NCBI GenBank assembly: GCA_902528805.1 | Contig: CABZUC010000003.1 | Location: 1 to 48,490 of the forward strand | Reading direction: 5' to 3' | Length of the DNA stretch: 48,490 bases | Origin: an uncultured Alphaproteobacteria bacterium | Lineage (GTDB): Bacteria > Pseudomonadota > Alphaproteobacteria > HIMB59 | Shown here: positions 37,141 through 48,204 of the stretch, in pieces | How positions within the stretch are numbered: position 1 is the stretch's first letter | How the letters are laid out: the number at the start of each line of letters is the position of its first letter | Made by a program: the position numbers and the translations under genes | The notes under the pieces: generated by a model | Told to the model about the DNA's origin: nothing | The model's input: the letters and a program-made list of their open reading frames with translations, nothing else | The model's database searches: none

Positions 37141-39455
37141 AGAGATTATATAAATCTTCCACTTTTTTATCAAAATATGAATATCTTAATAATTCTTATA
37201 ATGTTTCTAGGGTTGATGCAAAATTAATACTTAATCACTACAAAAGTAATATAAAAAAATTTTCTAATTCCTCTACTACTAACTTTTTCAATATAAATAC
37301 ACTTAAAAATGAGCTTATTTATTTAATTTTTATATCAATTCATCAAAATTTAATTTCTCAGTCTAATGGATCAAGATTGTGGTCTATTTTATGCAAAAAT
37401 ATTTTAAGTAAAATCATTAATATCAATTTATATACATCATTTAATAGTAGTTTAAAAAAATATTATTTTATATTAGGTATGGGTAAAATTGGTGTAAGAG
37501 ACTTAAATTTTGCCTCTGATATTGATATAATCATATTTTATGACTCCAAAAATAGTCCTATTTCTCTCCAAGATTTCAATAAATCTATAAAGAAAACTAT
37601 TAGTGATATTTCGAATATTTCAGAGTCTTTTTTTCATAAAATAGATTTAAGGTTACGACCAGATTTTGGTGATTCATTAATTATATCTGATATGGATCAA
37701 GCAATTAATTATTATACATCAGTTGGCAGAAACTGGGAGAGATTAGCATTTCATAGATCAAGTTTTTTGTGTGGCGATATTCAAAAATATTTCTCATTTA
37801 AGGAAGCAATAAAAAGTTTTTTATTTAGAAGAACATTTGACTATTACGCTATAGATGAAATTAAAAAGCTCTTTGCCTCCAAGAATACTGAACAAAAGCT
37901 AGATATAAAAAATTCTTATGGCTTTATTCGATCTTGTGAAAATATAATACATTTTAACCAACTTCTTTGGTCTGGAAAAATAAATTCTTTTAAAGAAAGT
38001 AATATTCATAAATTACTTGTAAATTTAAAAGAACATGAAAATATAATTCCAAAAAATGACTTAAAAAATATTACACAGGCATATTACTACTTCCGTAAAA
38101 TTGAGAATTATTTACATATAAAAAAGAATACTTTTCAAAATATAATTGATTCTAATGAAATCTATTTAAATTCAGTATTAGATAATTTTTCAATCAAATT
38201 AGATAAACACAAATCTGAAATTCAAACAATATATCAGCGTTTATTTTTCCCCAAAATAAATATTGAAAATTTACGACGAAAAAAATTTAGTGAACATAGC
38301 CAAAAAATTATAGATAGTCTTCTCAAAAGAGCTGAGAAAATCAATAGTTCAGATACAGTAAAAAATGATTATTTAGTGTCTATTTCAAGCCTTATAAATA
38401 TTTTATCAATACATAACAAAAGAGATGATCTGATTATAAAATTTGACTATTTAATTAACTATTATAAGTCAGGTGTCCATTTAACTGCTTTATATAAATA
38501 TAATAATAAAATTTTTTCAGAATTAGTTTTTATATTTGAGAAATCCCCTAAATTAACAAATCTTATTTATAAAAATAATTTTTTAATAGAGTCATTAGTC
38601 TATTTTTTTAATTATGGCATACCTACTTTTAAGCTGAGAGAATTTTCTGATAATTTTGATTTAGATTTAAAAAAATCAATCCAAGATATTTATGAAATTT
38701 TATTTTTATTAGATTATTTATTACTCTCAAAAAAAATAACAAATACTGACTTCCTCAAAAAACGAAATACGGCTATGAGAAAATTTATTTTTTATATTTT
38801 TGAACTAGTTAAAAATGAATACATTATCAATAGAAGCAATATTTTCTCTGATTTAACACCTATTTTATTTGGAAGTTATGGTGTCAAAATGGCTACTAAT
38901 TTTTCTGATTTAGATATTTTTTTTATTTATCAATCAAACAAAAATAATCACATAGACAATATTAAAATTGTACGGAGATTTTACTCGATAATGAAACAAT
39001 ATATTGATCAAAATATCCTAATAATTGACGATAGAAATAAACCTTTTGATAGAGACTCTGATCAAGTAATTAATATTGAAAATTTCTTTTCATTTTATTC
39101 AAAGACTAGTGAACCATTCCATAAATTGTCTTTTATAAAAATATGTCTTTTAACAAATAATTTAAAATTTTATAAATATTTTATAAAAATGAAAAATCAA
39201 ATTATTTCAAACTTTTCTAAAATTGATAATAATTACTTTTTAAAAATAGTAGATATAAAAAATCCTTTAAAAAATAATAAAGATCTTTTTCAACTCTATA
39301 AAATTCAAGAAGATATCAGCCACATAAATAATAAAGAATTTTCATATGGAGATGATATTGATTATTTAAGAGAATTATTAATGTTTGAAGATCTAACTGG
39401 CAACCCGTCTAAATTAGATAATAAAAAATATTTAGACAGGTTGCTCTTAAATTAG
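37131..39455 (+). CDS. glnE: Glutamine synthetase adenylyltransferase/adenylyl-removing enzyme, short and divergent
   Basis: N-domain LGMGKIGVRDLNFASDIDIIIFYD and DLRLRPDFGDS; C-domain FGSYGVKMATNFSDLDIFF; 774 aa; next to glnA. Confidence 0.8.
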   Translation: MELERLYKSSTFLSKYEYLNNSYNVSRVDAKLILNHYKSNIKKFSNSSTTNFFNINTLKNELIYLIFISIHQNLISQSNGSRLWSILCKNILSKIININLYTSFNSSLKKYYFILGMGKIGVRDLNFASDIDIIIFYDSKNSPISLQDFNKSIKKTISDISNISESFFHKIDLRLRPDFGDSLIISDMDQAINYYTSVGRNWERLAFHRSSFLCGDIQKYFSFKEAIKSFLFRRTFDYYAIDEIKKLFASKNTEQKLDIKNSYGFIRSCENIIHFNQLLWSGKINSFKESNIHKLLVNLKEHENIIPKNDLKNITQAYYYFRKIENYLHIKKNTFQNIIDSNEIYLNSVLDNFSIKLDKHKSEIQTIYQRLFFPKINIENLRRKKFSEHSQKIIDSLLKRAEKINSSDTVKNDYLVSISSLINILSIHNKRDDLIIKFDYLINYYKSGVHLTALYKYNNKIFSELVFIFEKSPKLTNLIYKNNFLIESLVYFFNYGIPTFKLREFSDNFDLDLKKSIQDIYEILFLLDYLLLSKKITNTDFLKKRNTAMRKFIFYIFELVKNEYIINRSNIFSDLTPILFGSYGVKMATNFSDLDIFFIYQSNKNNHIDNIKIVRRFYSIMKQYIDQNILIIDDRNKPFDRDSDQVINIENFFSFYSKTSEPFHKLSFIKICLLTNNLKFYKYFIKMKNQIISNFSKIDNNYFLKIVDIKNPLKNNKDLFQLYKIQEDISHINNKEFSYGDDIDYLRELLMFEDLTGNPSKLDNKKYLDRLLLN

Positions 39456-39456
39456 T

Positions 39457-40872
39457 TTAATAATCGTAATACATATCGAACTCAGCTGGTGTAACAAGTA
39501 ATTTATTTGGCTCGATTTCTTCTTCTCTTTTATATGCTATATACGATTCAAGTAAGTCTTTAGTGAATACATTACCTTCAAGTAGGAAGTCATGATTAGC
39601 TTCTAAATTATCAATTGCTTCTTCAAGACTACCTGGTACCTCTTTCACTTTTGACTGTTCTTCAGGTGGTAAATCATAAAGATTTTTGTCCATTGGTTCG
39701 CCGGGATCAATCCTATTCTTAATTCCATCTAAACCTGCCATGAGCATAGCTGAAAATGATAAATAACCATTTGCTGTGGCATCTGGACATCTAAACTCGA
39801 CTCTTTTTGCTTTTGGTGACGGAGAATACGCAGGTATTCTACATATGGCACTTCTATTTCTATTGGAGTATGCAAGTTTTACTGGTGCCTCATAACCGGG
39901 AACTAATCTCTTATAAGAATTTATAGTAGGATTTGTAAATGCTAATAAAGATGGAGCGTGCTTAAGCAAACCACCAATATAGAATTTTGCTTCATCACTA
40001 AGATTAGCATATCCACCTTCACCGTAAAATATTGGTTTACCATTTGACCAAATACTTTGATGGCAATGCATTCCTGAACCATTATCATTTGATAGTGGTT
40101 TTGGCATGAAAGTGGCACTCAAACCATTACTTTTTGCTGTATTTCTGACAACATATTTATATTTTTGAAGGTCATCAGCCATCTTAACTAAAGTGTCAAA
40201 TTTTAAATCAATTTCACATTGACCAGCAGTAGCAACTTCATGGTGCTGAGCTTCAACACTCATACCAATTGAAACCATATGATTTACCATTTCTGATCTA
40301 ACATCTTGCATAGTGTCGTGAGGCGGGCATGGGAAATAGCCGCCTTTATTTCTGACCTTATAACCTAGATTTGGACTTTCATTTGTACCTGTATTCCAAA
40401 CAGCTTCACCTGAGTCCACAGAAAAAGAAGAATGATGAGGGTGTGTGTTAATTTGAACATTATTAAACAGAAAAAATTCTGCTTCTGGTCCAAAAAAAAT
40501 ACTATCACCAATACCAGATGTCTTAACATATTCTTCAGCTTTTTTTGCAACGTATCTTGGATCTTTATCGTACTTTTGTCCAGTAATAGGATCCTGGATA
40601 TCACATATTAAAACTAGAGTAGGGTCTGTAAAAAATGGATCTACAAATGCAGTTTCCATATCTGGAATTAATATCATGTCACTTGCTTCGATTGACTGAA
40701 AACATCTAATTGAAGAACCGTCGAAGCCAACTCCTTCTTCAAAAACATCCATTTCAAAAGTATTAATATGATTTGAAAAATGCTGCCATGTCCCTAATGG
40801 ATCGGTAAATCTGAAATCAATGTACTTTATTCCATTCTCATCGATCATTTTTTGTAATGATTTTTTGTCCAT
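39457..40872 (-). CDS. glnA: Glutamine synthetase type I (GlnA)
   Basis: FTDPLGTWQH, GFDGSSIRCFQSIEASDM, GPEAEFFLF, GQCEIDLKF, adenylylation-site-like NLYDLPPEE. Confidence 0.97.
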   Translation of the reverse strand: MDKKSLQKMIDENGIKYIDFRFTDPLGTWQHFSNHINTFEMDVFEEGVGFDGSSIRCFQSIEASDMILIPDMETAFVDPFFTDPTLVLICDIQDPITGQKYDKDPRYVAKKAEEYVKTSGIGDSIFFGPEAEFFLFNNVQINTHPHHSSFSVDSGEAVWNTGTNESPNLGYKVRNKGGYFPCPPHDTMQDVRSEMVNHMVSIGMSVEAQHHEVATAGQCEIDLKFDTLVKMADDLQKYKYVVRNTAKSNGLSATFMPKPLSNDNGSGMHCHQSIWSNGKPIFYGEGGYANLSDEAKFYIGGLLKHAPSLLAFTNPTINSYKRLVPGYEAPVKLAYSNRNRSAICRIPAYSPSPKAKRVEFRCPDATANGYLSFSAMLMAGLDGIKNRIDPGEPMDKNLYDLPPEEQSKVKEVPGSLEEAIDNLEANHDFLLEGNVFTKDLLESYIAYKREEEIEPNKLLVTPAEFDMYYDY

Positions 40873-40911
40873 TTAATATCCTCCTAAATTATTAACTTGG
40901 TATAATAAAAA

Positions 40912-41289
<378 letters not shown>

Positions 41290-41315
41290 CTATACTATAA
41301 ATTAATTCAATTTTT

Positions 41316-41393
41316 GGCGGGTGTAGCTCAGTTGGTTAGAGCGCCGGTTTGTGGTACCGGAGGTCGGGGGTTCAAGTCCCCTTACTCGCCCCA
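41316..41393 (+). tRNA. tRNA-His (anticodon GTG), CCA encoded
   Basis: Cloverleaf: acceptor with extra G-1, loop TTGTGGT, T-arm GGGGGTTCAAGTCCCC. Confidence 0.96.
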
Positions 41394-41399
41394 ATTTGT

Positions 41400-41481
41400 G
41401 CGCCAGTGGCGGAATGGTAGACGCGCTGGTCTTAGGAACCAGTGGGCAACCGTGGGGGTTCGAGTCCCTCCTGGCGCACCA
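41400..41481 (+). tRNA. tRNA-Leu (anticodon TAG), CCA encoded
   Basis: GCGCCAG/CTGGCGC acceptor, anticodon loop CTTAGGA, variable arm, T-arm GTTCGAGTC. Confidence 0.94.
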
Positions 41482-41494
41482 AGAAAATGAATAA

Positions 41495-42721
41495 ATGGAA
41501 TATAAAAATATAGAAAAAAATAACTTCAAATCCTCCTTTGAGGTGTCTCTAGATCAAGTAGCTATAAACAAAATTATCGATCAAAAGGTTTTAGATAAAC
41601 AACCCTCTTTTGAAATTGCAGGTTTTAGAAAGGGTAAGGTACCCGTTAACATAATTAAATCAAAAATAGGTCCTCAAATTGAAAACGAAGTACTAAATGA
41701 TGAAATTTCAAAAAATATAAACACGATTAGTGAAAAGGAAAAAATTCAATCTTTAGTTCAGCCGGATATAAATTTCAAAGACTCATATAATTTTTCCTTA
41801 GCTTTTTATTTGAAACCAGAAATTAAATTAGATGAACTTAAAACAAGCGAAATAGAAAAAATAACATCAGAGGTTACAAAAAAAGATATTGATGACTTCA
41901 GAGGAAAGATCAGAAAAGAATACTATTCTTTAGAGAGTATAGAAATATCAGATGATAATTCTGTAATAGACTTTGAAATAATAAACTATGAAGAAGAACA
42001 AAAAAAATTATTTACACAAAAAGAGGTTAGGGTTGATTTAAATACTGAGACAAAAGAAGAAATATTCTTAGATTTAAAAAAAGCTCTATTAAAAATTAAA
42101 AACAAATCTGATTTTAGTTTTACTGCAAAGGGAACAAAAATAGACGCAAAAATTAAAGATATTAATAAAAAGATTTATCCAAAAAATGATGAAGAATTAA
42201 TAAAAATTTTAAAATTAAATTCTACGAAAGAATTAAATGATAAAATAGATAATAAACTAAAAGAGGATATAAGTTATCTTCAAAAAGAGTTTTTCATTGA
42301 AGATCTTCTTAAAGTTTTATCTGATAAAAAGAAAATTGAAATTAATGATGAGGTTGTAAATTTAGAACTTAAAAGAAAATATCAAATTGATTTATCCTCG
42401 ATGAAAGAGGAACACAAAGAGAGAATTGATAGTTTAAAAAAACTTACTAGTGAGAATATACAAAAAGATGTATTTTTTTCAGAATTAGTGAAATTTTTAA
42501 ATGTAAAAGTAGAACAAAAAGAATTGCAAGAATATATTCAAAAATACTATGGTGAAAAAATTGATCAGAGGACAGCAGAGACTGCTTATGGAACTTTATT
42601 AAGAAATAAAATAGCAGATGAGTCTATGAAAACTTTCAAAATCAAAGAAACTAAGTTAAGCTTAGAAGAATTAATGAAAAAAGGATCTCACAATCATGAA
42701 CCTGGTACCCATAGTCATTGA
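41495..42721 (+). CDS. tig: Trigger factor
   Basis: [21 protein letters not shown] motif; position upstream of clpP-clpX-lon; His-rich C-terminus. Confidence 0.92.
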   Translation: MEYKNIEKNNFKSSFEVSLDQVAINKIIDQKVLDKQPSFEIAGFRKGKVPVNIIKSKIGPQIENEVLNDEISKNINTISEKEKIQSLVQPDINFKDSYNFSLAFYLKPEIKLDELKTSEIEKITSEVTKKDIDDFRGKIRKEYYSLESIEISDDNSVIDFEIINYEEEQKKLFTQKEVRVDLNTETKEEIFLDLKKALLKIKNKSDFSFTAKGTKIDAKIKDINKKIYPKNDEELIKILKLNSTKELNDKIDNKLKEDISYLQKEFFIEDLLKVLSDKKKIEINDEVVNLELKRKYQIDLSSMKEEHKERIDSLKKLTSENIQKDVFFSELVKFLNVKVEQKELQEYIQKYYGEKIDQRTAETAYGTLLRNKIADESMKTFKIKETKLSLEELMKKGSHNHEPGTHSH

Positions 42722-43286
42722 ACAATCTGGGAAAGGAGAAAGATCATTTGATATTTTCTCTAGACTGCTTAGAGAAAGAATAATCTTTCTTACTGGTCCA
42801 ATTAACGATGAAACTGCCTCACTAATCTGTGCTCAACTATTATTTTTAGAGTCTGAAAATCCAGAAGAACCTATTAATTTATATATTAACTCACCTGGTG
42901 GACTGGTAACTGCCGGCTTAGCCATGTATGACACAATGCAATATATTAAATGCCCTGTTCATACAGTGTGTATTGGACAAGCTGCCTCCGCAGGCTCATT
43001 GATACTCGCTGCTGGTAAAGAGGGAAATAGATATGCCTTACCTCATGCTAAAATTATGATTCATCAACCATCTGGTGGTTTTTCTGGACAAGCTAGTGAT
43101 ATTAAAATTCATGCTGAGGAAATTTTAAAAACAAAAAAAAGACTAAATGAAATCTATCAAAAACACACCAATATTAGTATAAATGAAATTGAAAAAGCAA
43201 TGGAAAGAGATAGATTCTTTGACCCAGAGGAGGCTCAAAAATTTGGTTTGATCGATAAGGTTATAACAACTAGAATTGAAAAATAA
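42696..43286 (+). CDS. clpP: ATP-dependent Clp protease proteolytic subunit
   Basis: [54 protein letters not shown]. Confidence 0.97.
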   Translation: MNLVPIVIEQSGKGERSFDIFSRLLRERIIFLTGPINDETASLICAQLLFLESENPEEPINLYINSPGGLVTAGLAMYDTMQYIKCPVHTVCIGQAASAGSLILAAGKEGNRYALPHAKIMIHQPSGGFSGQASDIKIHAEEILKTKKRLNEIYQKHTNISINEIEKAMERDRFFDPEEAQKFGLIDKVITTRIEK

Positions 43287-43288
43287 AT

Positions 43289-44542
43289 ATGTCTGATGAA
43301 AAAATAACTTCTGCTAATAGCTCCGATAAAAAAATATCCTGCTCTTTTTGTGGTAAAAGCCAAGAAGAAGTAAAAAAATTAATAGCTGGACCCAATGTTT
43401 ATATTTGTAATGAATGTGTGGTTCTGTGTAAGGATATACTAGTTGAAGACGATAAAATTGATACAAAGAAAAAATTTGAAATACCAAAACCTAGTGAGAT
43501 TTACGATTATTTAGATGATCATATTATTGGTCAAGATCACGCAAAGAAAATATTGTCTGTCTCTGTATATAACCATTACAAAAGAGTCCAAAATCCCTCT
43601 AAAGACATTGAAATATCTAAATCGAACATATTATTGATTGGACCAACAGGATGCGGTAAAACCCTTCTTGCACAAACTTTAGCAAAATTTTTAAATGTTC
43701 CTTTCACAATTGCAGACGCAACTACTCTTACTGAGGCAGGGTATGTTGGCGAAGATGTAGAAAATATTATTTTAAGATTACTTCAACAATGTGATTATGA
43801 TGTATCTTTAGCACAAAAAGGGATCGTCTACATCGATGAAATAGATAAAGTTGGAAGAAAAAGTGAGAATCCTTCAATAACTAGAGATGTTTCTGGAGAG
43901 GGTGTTCAACAAGCTCTTTTAAAAATCATTGAGGGGACTACAGCGAGTGTGCCTCCACAAGGTGGAAGGAAACACCCCCAACAAGAGTTTCTTCAAGTTG
44001 ATACTAAAAATATATTGTTTGTTTGTGGTGGTGCTTTTGAAGGAGTTGATAAAATTATTAAAAATCGTGTAAATAAAAAGTCTATAGGTTTTAATAAATC
44101 AGTAAATCAGGACCAGCCAATGACATCACAACTTGAAAATGACGATTTGATTAAATTTGGACTCATTCCTGAATTAGTTGGAAGACTTCCTGTTAGCGCA
44201 AGTCTTAATGAGCTATCTCTTGAGGATTTAAAAGAAATACTTACCAAGCCAAAAAATGCAATATCTAAGCAATATAAAGCACTTTTTTCTTTTGAAGGCG
44301 TAGAGTTTGAGATAACAGATGATGGAAGAGAGCAAATAGCTCAATTAGCAGTAGAGAAAAAAATTGGAGCTAGAGGGCTCAGATCAATAATGGAAAAGTT
44401 ACTACTAGATTGTATGTTTGATATTCCTGATAAAGACTCTGTGGATAAGGTTGTTTTGAGCAAAGAGTCAGTAATCTCAAACAATCCAATAATCGTATAT
44501 AAAGAAAAGCTTAAAATAAAAAAAAAAGTGGGTGAAAATTAA
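43289..44542 (+). CDS. clpX: ATP-dependent Clp protease ATP-binding subunit ClpX
   Basis: [16 protein letters not shown] zinc finger, [19 protein letters not shown]. Confidence 0.97.
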   Translation: MSDEKITSANSSDKKISCSFCGKSQEEVKKLIAGPNVYICNECVVLCKDILVEDDKIDTKKKFEIPKPSEIYDYLDDHIIGQDHAKKILSVSVYNHYKRVQNPSKDIEISKSNILLIGPTGCGKTLLAQTLAKFLNVPFTIADATTLTEAGYVGEDVENIILRLLQQCDYDVSLAQKGIVYIDEIDKVGRKSENPSITRDVSGEGVQQALLKIIEGTTASVPPQGGRKHPQQEFLQVDTKNILFVCGGAFEGVDKIIKNRVNKKSIGFNKSVNQDQPMTSQLENDDLIKFGLIPELVGRLPVSASLNELSLEDLKEILTKPKNAISKQYKALFSFEGVEFEITDDGREQIAQLAVEKKIGARGLRSIMEKLLLDCMFDIPDKDSVDKVVLSKESVISNNPIIVYKEKLKIKKKVGEN

Positions 44543-44565
44543 AAATTCCTCACTATTTTAATAGT

Positions 44566-46983
44566 ATGGAAAATCAAATTATCGGACCTATCTTACCTTT
44601 AAGGGATCTAGTCGTTTATCCCTCAATAACTTCACCTTTATTTGTTGGCCGAGCCAAATCGATTGATGCAATTAATTTTGCAATGAATAATAACAATAAG
44701 ATTATTTATCTATTCACCCAAAAAGAGCCAACTACCGATGACCCTCAAGTAAACGATGTTTATTCTTATGGGGTAAAATCTAAAATTATTCAATTTCTTA
44801 AGTTACCTGATAATACCTATAAAGTTCTTACTGAAGGTTTAGAAATTGTTAAAATAAAATCAGCTGTTAAAGCTAGTAATAATTTTCTCACAGCTAAGTT
44901 AGAGCCAGTAATTGTAAATAAAAAAAATTCAGCTGAATTAAAAGCCTCACTAAGAGTTCTTAAAAACGAATTTCAAAATTACATCCAAAATATAGGTAAT
45001 AATAATGACATTCTTGAAGGTCTCTTAAATATAGAAGATCCGTATCAATTTATTGATAATATTTATTATAATCTAAACATAGGCATTGATGAAAAACAAA
45101 AAAACCTAGAAATAATTGACATTAACAAAAAAATTCAAAACTTATTAAATTTCTTTTCAAAAGAATTAAATTTTTCTGCTCTTGAGAAAAAAATCAAAAA
45201 TAGAGTAAAAAGACAAATGGAAAAAACTCAAAGAGAGTATTACTTAAATGAACAAATGAAAGCTATTCAAAAAGAACTTGGTGATGGTGAGGACGGTTCT
45301 AACGAGTACTCTGAAATTGAGAAAAAAATTAATGAAGTAAATTTATCCAAAGAAGCAAAAGAAAAAGCCCTAAATGAATTTAAGAAATTAAAGTCTATGA
45401 GCCCTATGTCTGCTGAAGCGTCAGTGATACGTAATTATTTAGAGTGGATATTGGACATTCCATGGGAAAAATTCTCTAAAGAAGTCATAGATATTAAGGG
45501 TTCTGAAAAAATACTAAATGATGATCACTATGGTCTTGAAAAAGTTAAAGAGAGAATTCTTGAATTCCTTGCTGTTAAAAAAAGATCAAAAAAAGCCTCA
45601 GGAACAATTCTTTGTTTTATTGGACCTCCAGGTGTTGGAAAAACCTCATTAGGTAAATCAATTGCAAGAGCTACCGGAAGAGAATTTGCAAAAATTTCAT
45701 TAGGTGGTTTAAGAGATGAGGCTGAAATAAGAGGCCATAGAAGAACATATATAGGATCAATGCCAGGTCGATTTATTCAGGCTATGAAAAAAACAAAAAC
45801 ATCAAACCCTATTATCCTACTCGACGAGATTGATAAGGTTGGTAGTGATTGGAGAGGTGATCCATCATCGGCGTTATTAGAAGTTCTAGATCCAGAACAA
45901 AACAATCAATTTAACGATCATTATTTAGAAGTTGATTATGACTTATCAAATGTAATGTTTATTTGTACAGGTAATACATACAATATCCCAGGCCCATTAT
46001 TAGATCGATTAGAGGTTATCGAGGTTTCCGGATATACTGAAAAAGAAAAAGTGGAAATAGCAAAGAAATATTTAATTCCAAGAAAAATGAATAAAAACAT
46101 TCTAAAAAATAATGAGTTTAAACTTGATAAGTCTGTTATTACTAAAATCGTAAGACATTATACAAGAGAGTCAGGGGTAAGGGGACTTGAAAAAGTTTTT
46201 GATAAACTTTTTAGAAAATTAGTTTTACAATTGGAAAAAACAAAATCTAGATCCAAAAAACCTTTTGTTTTTGATGCAAAAACAATTGTAAATTTTTTAG
46301 GTCCTGAAAAATTTAAAGAGAGTGTTTTAGAAAAGAAAAACCTTGTTGGAATTACTAATGGCCTTGCATGGACACAAGTTGGTGGCGATATTTTAAATAT
46401 TGAAGTGAACCTTTCTTCAGGCAAAGGCTTAATCAATGCCACTGGCAAACTTGGAGATGTAATGAAGGAGTCAATCACTGCTGCTCTTGGATATATTAAA
46501 TCAAATTCAGTTGAATTTGGCGTAAATCCAAAAGTATTTGATAAAGTTGATATTCACCTTCATGTCCCTGAAGGCGCAACACCAAAAGATGGACCTAGTG
46601 CTGGTATTACAATATTCACTGCCTTAATTTCATCTCTAACGGACCTGAAAATTAAAAGGGACGTTGCTATGACTGGAGAAATTACTTTAAAAGGAAGAGT
46701 GCTTCCCATAGGGGGGCTAAAAGAGAAACTTCTCGCAGCTATAAGGTACGGTATCAAGACCGTTATTATTCCAAAAGAAAATGAGAAGGACCTTTCTGAA
46801 ATACAAAAAGATATTCAAAATAAATTAAATATCAAAAAAGTTGAATTTGCTAGAGAGGTACTAGACATCGCTATCGATGGAAAAATCAATAAAATCAACA
46901 AAAAACTCGATTGGAGACACATAGTAACAGAGTCTGTGAAACCAAAAAGCCAGCAAAATCAAGAAAAAACTTTTGTAAACTAG
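44566..46983 (+). CDS. lon: Lon protease (LonA)
   Basis: FIGPPGVGKTSLGKSIA, DEIDKVG, proteolytic Ser in DGPSAGIT. Confidence 0.97.
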   Translation: MENQIIGPILPLRDLVVYPSITSPLFVGRAKSIDAINFAMNNNNKIIYLFTQKEPTTDDPQVNDVYSYGVKSKIIQFLKLPDNTYKVLTEGLEIVKIKSAVKASNNFLTAKLEPVIVNKKNSAELKASLRVLKNEFQNYIQNIGNNNDILEGLLNIEDPYQFIDNIYYNLNIGIDEKQKNLEIIDINKKIQNLLNFFSKELNFSALEKKIKNRVKRQMEKTQREYYLNEQMKAIQKELGDGEDGSNEYSEIEKKINEVNLSKEAKEKALNEFKKLKSMSPMSAEASVIRNYLEWILDIPWEKFSKEVIDIKGSEKILNDDHYGLEKVKERILEFLAVKKRSKKASGTILCFIGPPGVGKTSLGKSIARATGREFAKISLGGLRDEAEIRGHRRTYIGSMPGRFIQAMKKTKTSNPIILLDEIDKVGSDWRGDPSSALLEVLDPEQNNQFNDHYLEVDYDLSNVMFICTGNTYNIPGPLLDRLEVIEVSGYTEKEKVEIAKKYLIPRKMNKNILKNNEFKLDKSVITKIVRHYTRESGVRGLEKVFDKLFRKLVLQLEKTKSRSKKPFVFDAKTIVNFLGPEKFKESVLEKKNLVGITNGLAWTQVGGDILNIEVNLSSGKGLINATGKLGDVMKESITAALGYIKSNSVEFGVNPKVFDKVDIHLHVPEGATPKDGPSAGITIFTALISSLTDLKIKRDVAMTGEITLKGRVLPIGGLKEKLLAAIRYGIKTVIIPKENEKDLSEIQKDIQNKLNIKKVEFAREVLDIAIDGKINKINKKLDWRHIVTESVKPKSQQNQEKTFVN

Positions 46984-47053
46984 TATATTCTTGTTGATTT
47001 TCTTACTTTTTTCTTACTACAATTAATAAATAGAATCACTAAGGAGGTTCGGT

Positions 47054-47335
47054 ATGAATAAAAATGAACTCATTGCTGAATATAGTACGAAAAATGGTGT
47101 TGGAAAATCAGATGCAACTAAGGCTGTAGAAAGTTTATTTGATATAATAACATCTACTTTAAAGGCTGGAGGGGATGTAAAGATAGCAGGTTTTGGTACT
47201 TTCAAGGTAGCTGACACAAAAGCTAAAACTGGAAGAAACCCAAGAACTGGTGAGTCAATCCAAATTCCTGCATCAAAAAAGCCAAAATTTCTTGCTGGAA
47301 AACAGCTCAAAGAACTAATAAAGTCCACAGTCTAA
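47054..47335 (+). CDS. hup: HU-family DNA-binding protein
   Basis: MNKNELIAEYSTKNGVGKSDATKAVESLFD, FGTFKVADTKAKTGRNPRTGESIQIPASKKPKF. Confidence 0.96.
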   Translation: MNKNELIAEYSTKNGVGKSDATKAVESLFDIITSTLKAGGDVKIAGFGTFKVADTKAKTGRNPRTGESIQIPASKKPKFLAGKQLKELIKSTV

Positions 47336-47349
47336 TTTTGCAAATTAGA
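47331..47349. other. AT-rich hairpin spanning hup stop codon
   Basis: TCTAATTT-TGC-AAATTAGA perfect 8-bp inverted repeat, 2 nt before tRNA-Val. Confidence 0.4.
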
Positions 47350-47351
47350 TA

Positions 47352-47427
47352 GGGCGATTAGCTCAGTTGGTAGAGCATCTCGTTTACACCGAGAGGGTCG
47401 GCGGTTCGAGTCCGTCATCGCCCACCA
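47352..47427 (+). tRNA. tRNA-Val (anticodon TAC), CCA encoded
   Basis: GGGCGAT/ATCGCCC acceptor, loop TTTACAC. Confidence 0.96.
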
Positions 47428-47440
47428 TTCGACAAAAGTC

Positions 47441-47518
47441 GGGGGTGTAGTTCAGTTTGGTTAGAACGCCTGCCTGTCACGCAGGAGGTCGCGGGTTCGA
47501 GTCCCGTCGCTCCCGCCA
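47441..47518 (+). tRNA. tRNA-Asp (anticodon GTC), CCA encoded
   Basis: Loop CTGTCAC, stems CCTGC/GCAGG, GGTTCGAGTCC T-arm. Confidence 0.95.
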
Positions 47519-47648
47519 CTTCAAAGGTAGGTGGCAAGTTTTAATCTTTTAATAAATAAATGAACTAAATATTTCTTGATTATAAGAATAAATAAATTTT
47601 TTTTAATTTGAAATAAATTAAAATTTCAAAGTTATCAAATAACTCCTC

Positions 47649-48083
47649 TTGTTAATTTTACTCTCTTATTTCAAGCTTCTAATAATTAGTTTCCTAGCCG
47701 CTACAATTCTTCCATTTTCATCAGAAGTAGTCTTAGCCACGATGTATTTATCAAACTCATTTGAAAAATACTTTCTTTTAATTTTTGCCAGCATCGGCAA
47801 TATTTTAGGTTCGGTTACCAATTGGTACGTGGGAAAAAAAATTACTTTATTTCAAAATCGAAAATGGTTTCCAGTTTCTTCAGAGCAAATGGAGAGAAGT
47901 CAAAAATATTTTCAAAAATATGGACTATGGTCTTTACTTTTATCTTGGGTTCCTATTATTGGTGACCCCCTAACTTTACTAGCAGGAGTATTAAAAGTTC
48001 GATTTAGTATTTTTATATTATTAGTAAGTATTTCTAAGATATCTCGATACTTCTTCATTCTTTATTTAGCTAGTTTCGTATAA
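47649..48083 (+). CDS. YqaA-family (SNARE-associated/DedA-like) membrane protein
   Basis: SSEVVLATMYL, GNILGSVTNWYVGKK, WVPIIGDPLTLLAGVLKVRF; TTG start. Confidence 0.82.
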   Translation: MLILLSYFKLLIISFLAATILPFSSEVVLATMYLSNSFEKYFLLIFASIGNILGSVTNWYVGKKITLFQNRKWFPVSSEQMERSQKYFQKYGLWSLLLSWVPIIGDPLTLLAGVLKVRFSIFILLVSISKISRYFFILYLASFV

Positions 48084-48204
48084 TGAAAAGTGATAATTCT
48101 CATACTTTAATAATGAGAGCAAATGTAGTCGATATTCTCAATATTGATTTCTTTTAGACAATATGGGATAGATGATTTATCAATCCTTCCTTTTTCATAG
48201 TAGA

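Noticed and set aside
41302-41529. 75-aa minus-strand ORF
   Set aside because: It is the antisense translation of tRNA-Leu and tRNA-His (RDSNPHGCPLVPKTSASTIPPLA pattern), a classic spurious ORF.
46158-47328. Minus-strand ORFs opposite lon and hup
   Set aside because: Shadows of strongly conserved genes.
47607-47630. TTTGAAAT-N8-ATTTCAAA inverted repeat as a fourth IclR site
   Set aside because: Half-sites are in the opposite polarity and the spacer is wrong; it lies in AT-rich sequence where such repeats are expected.
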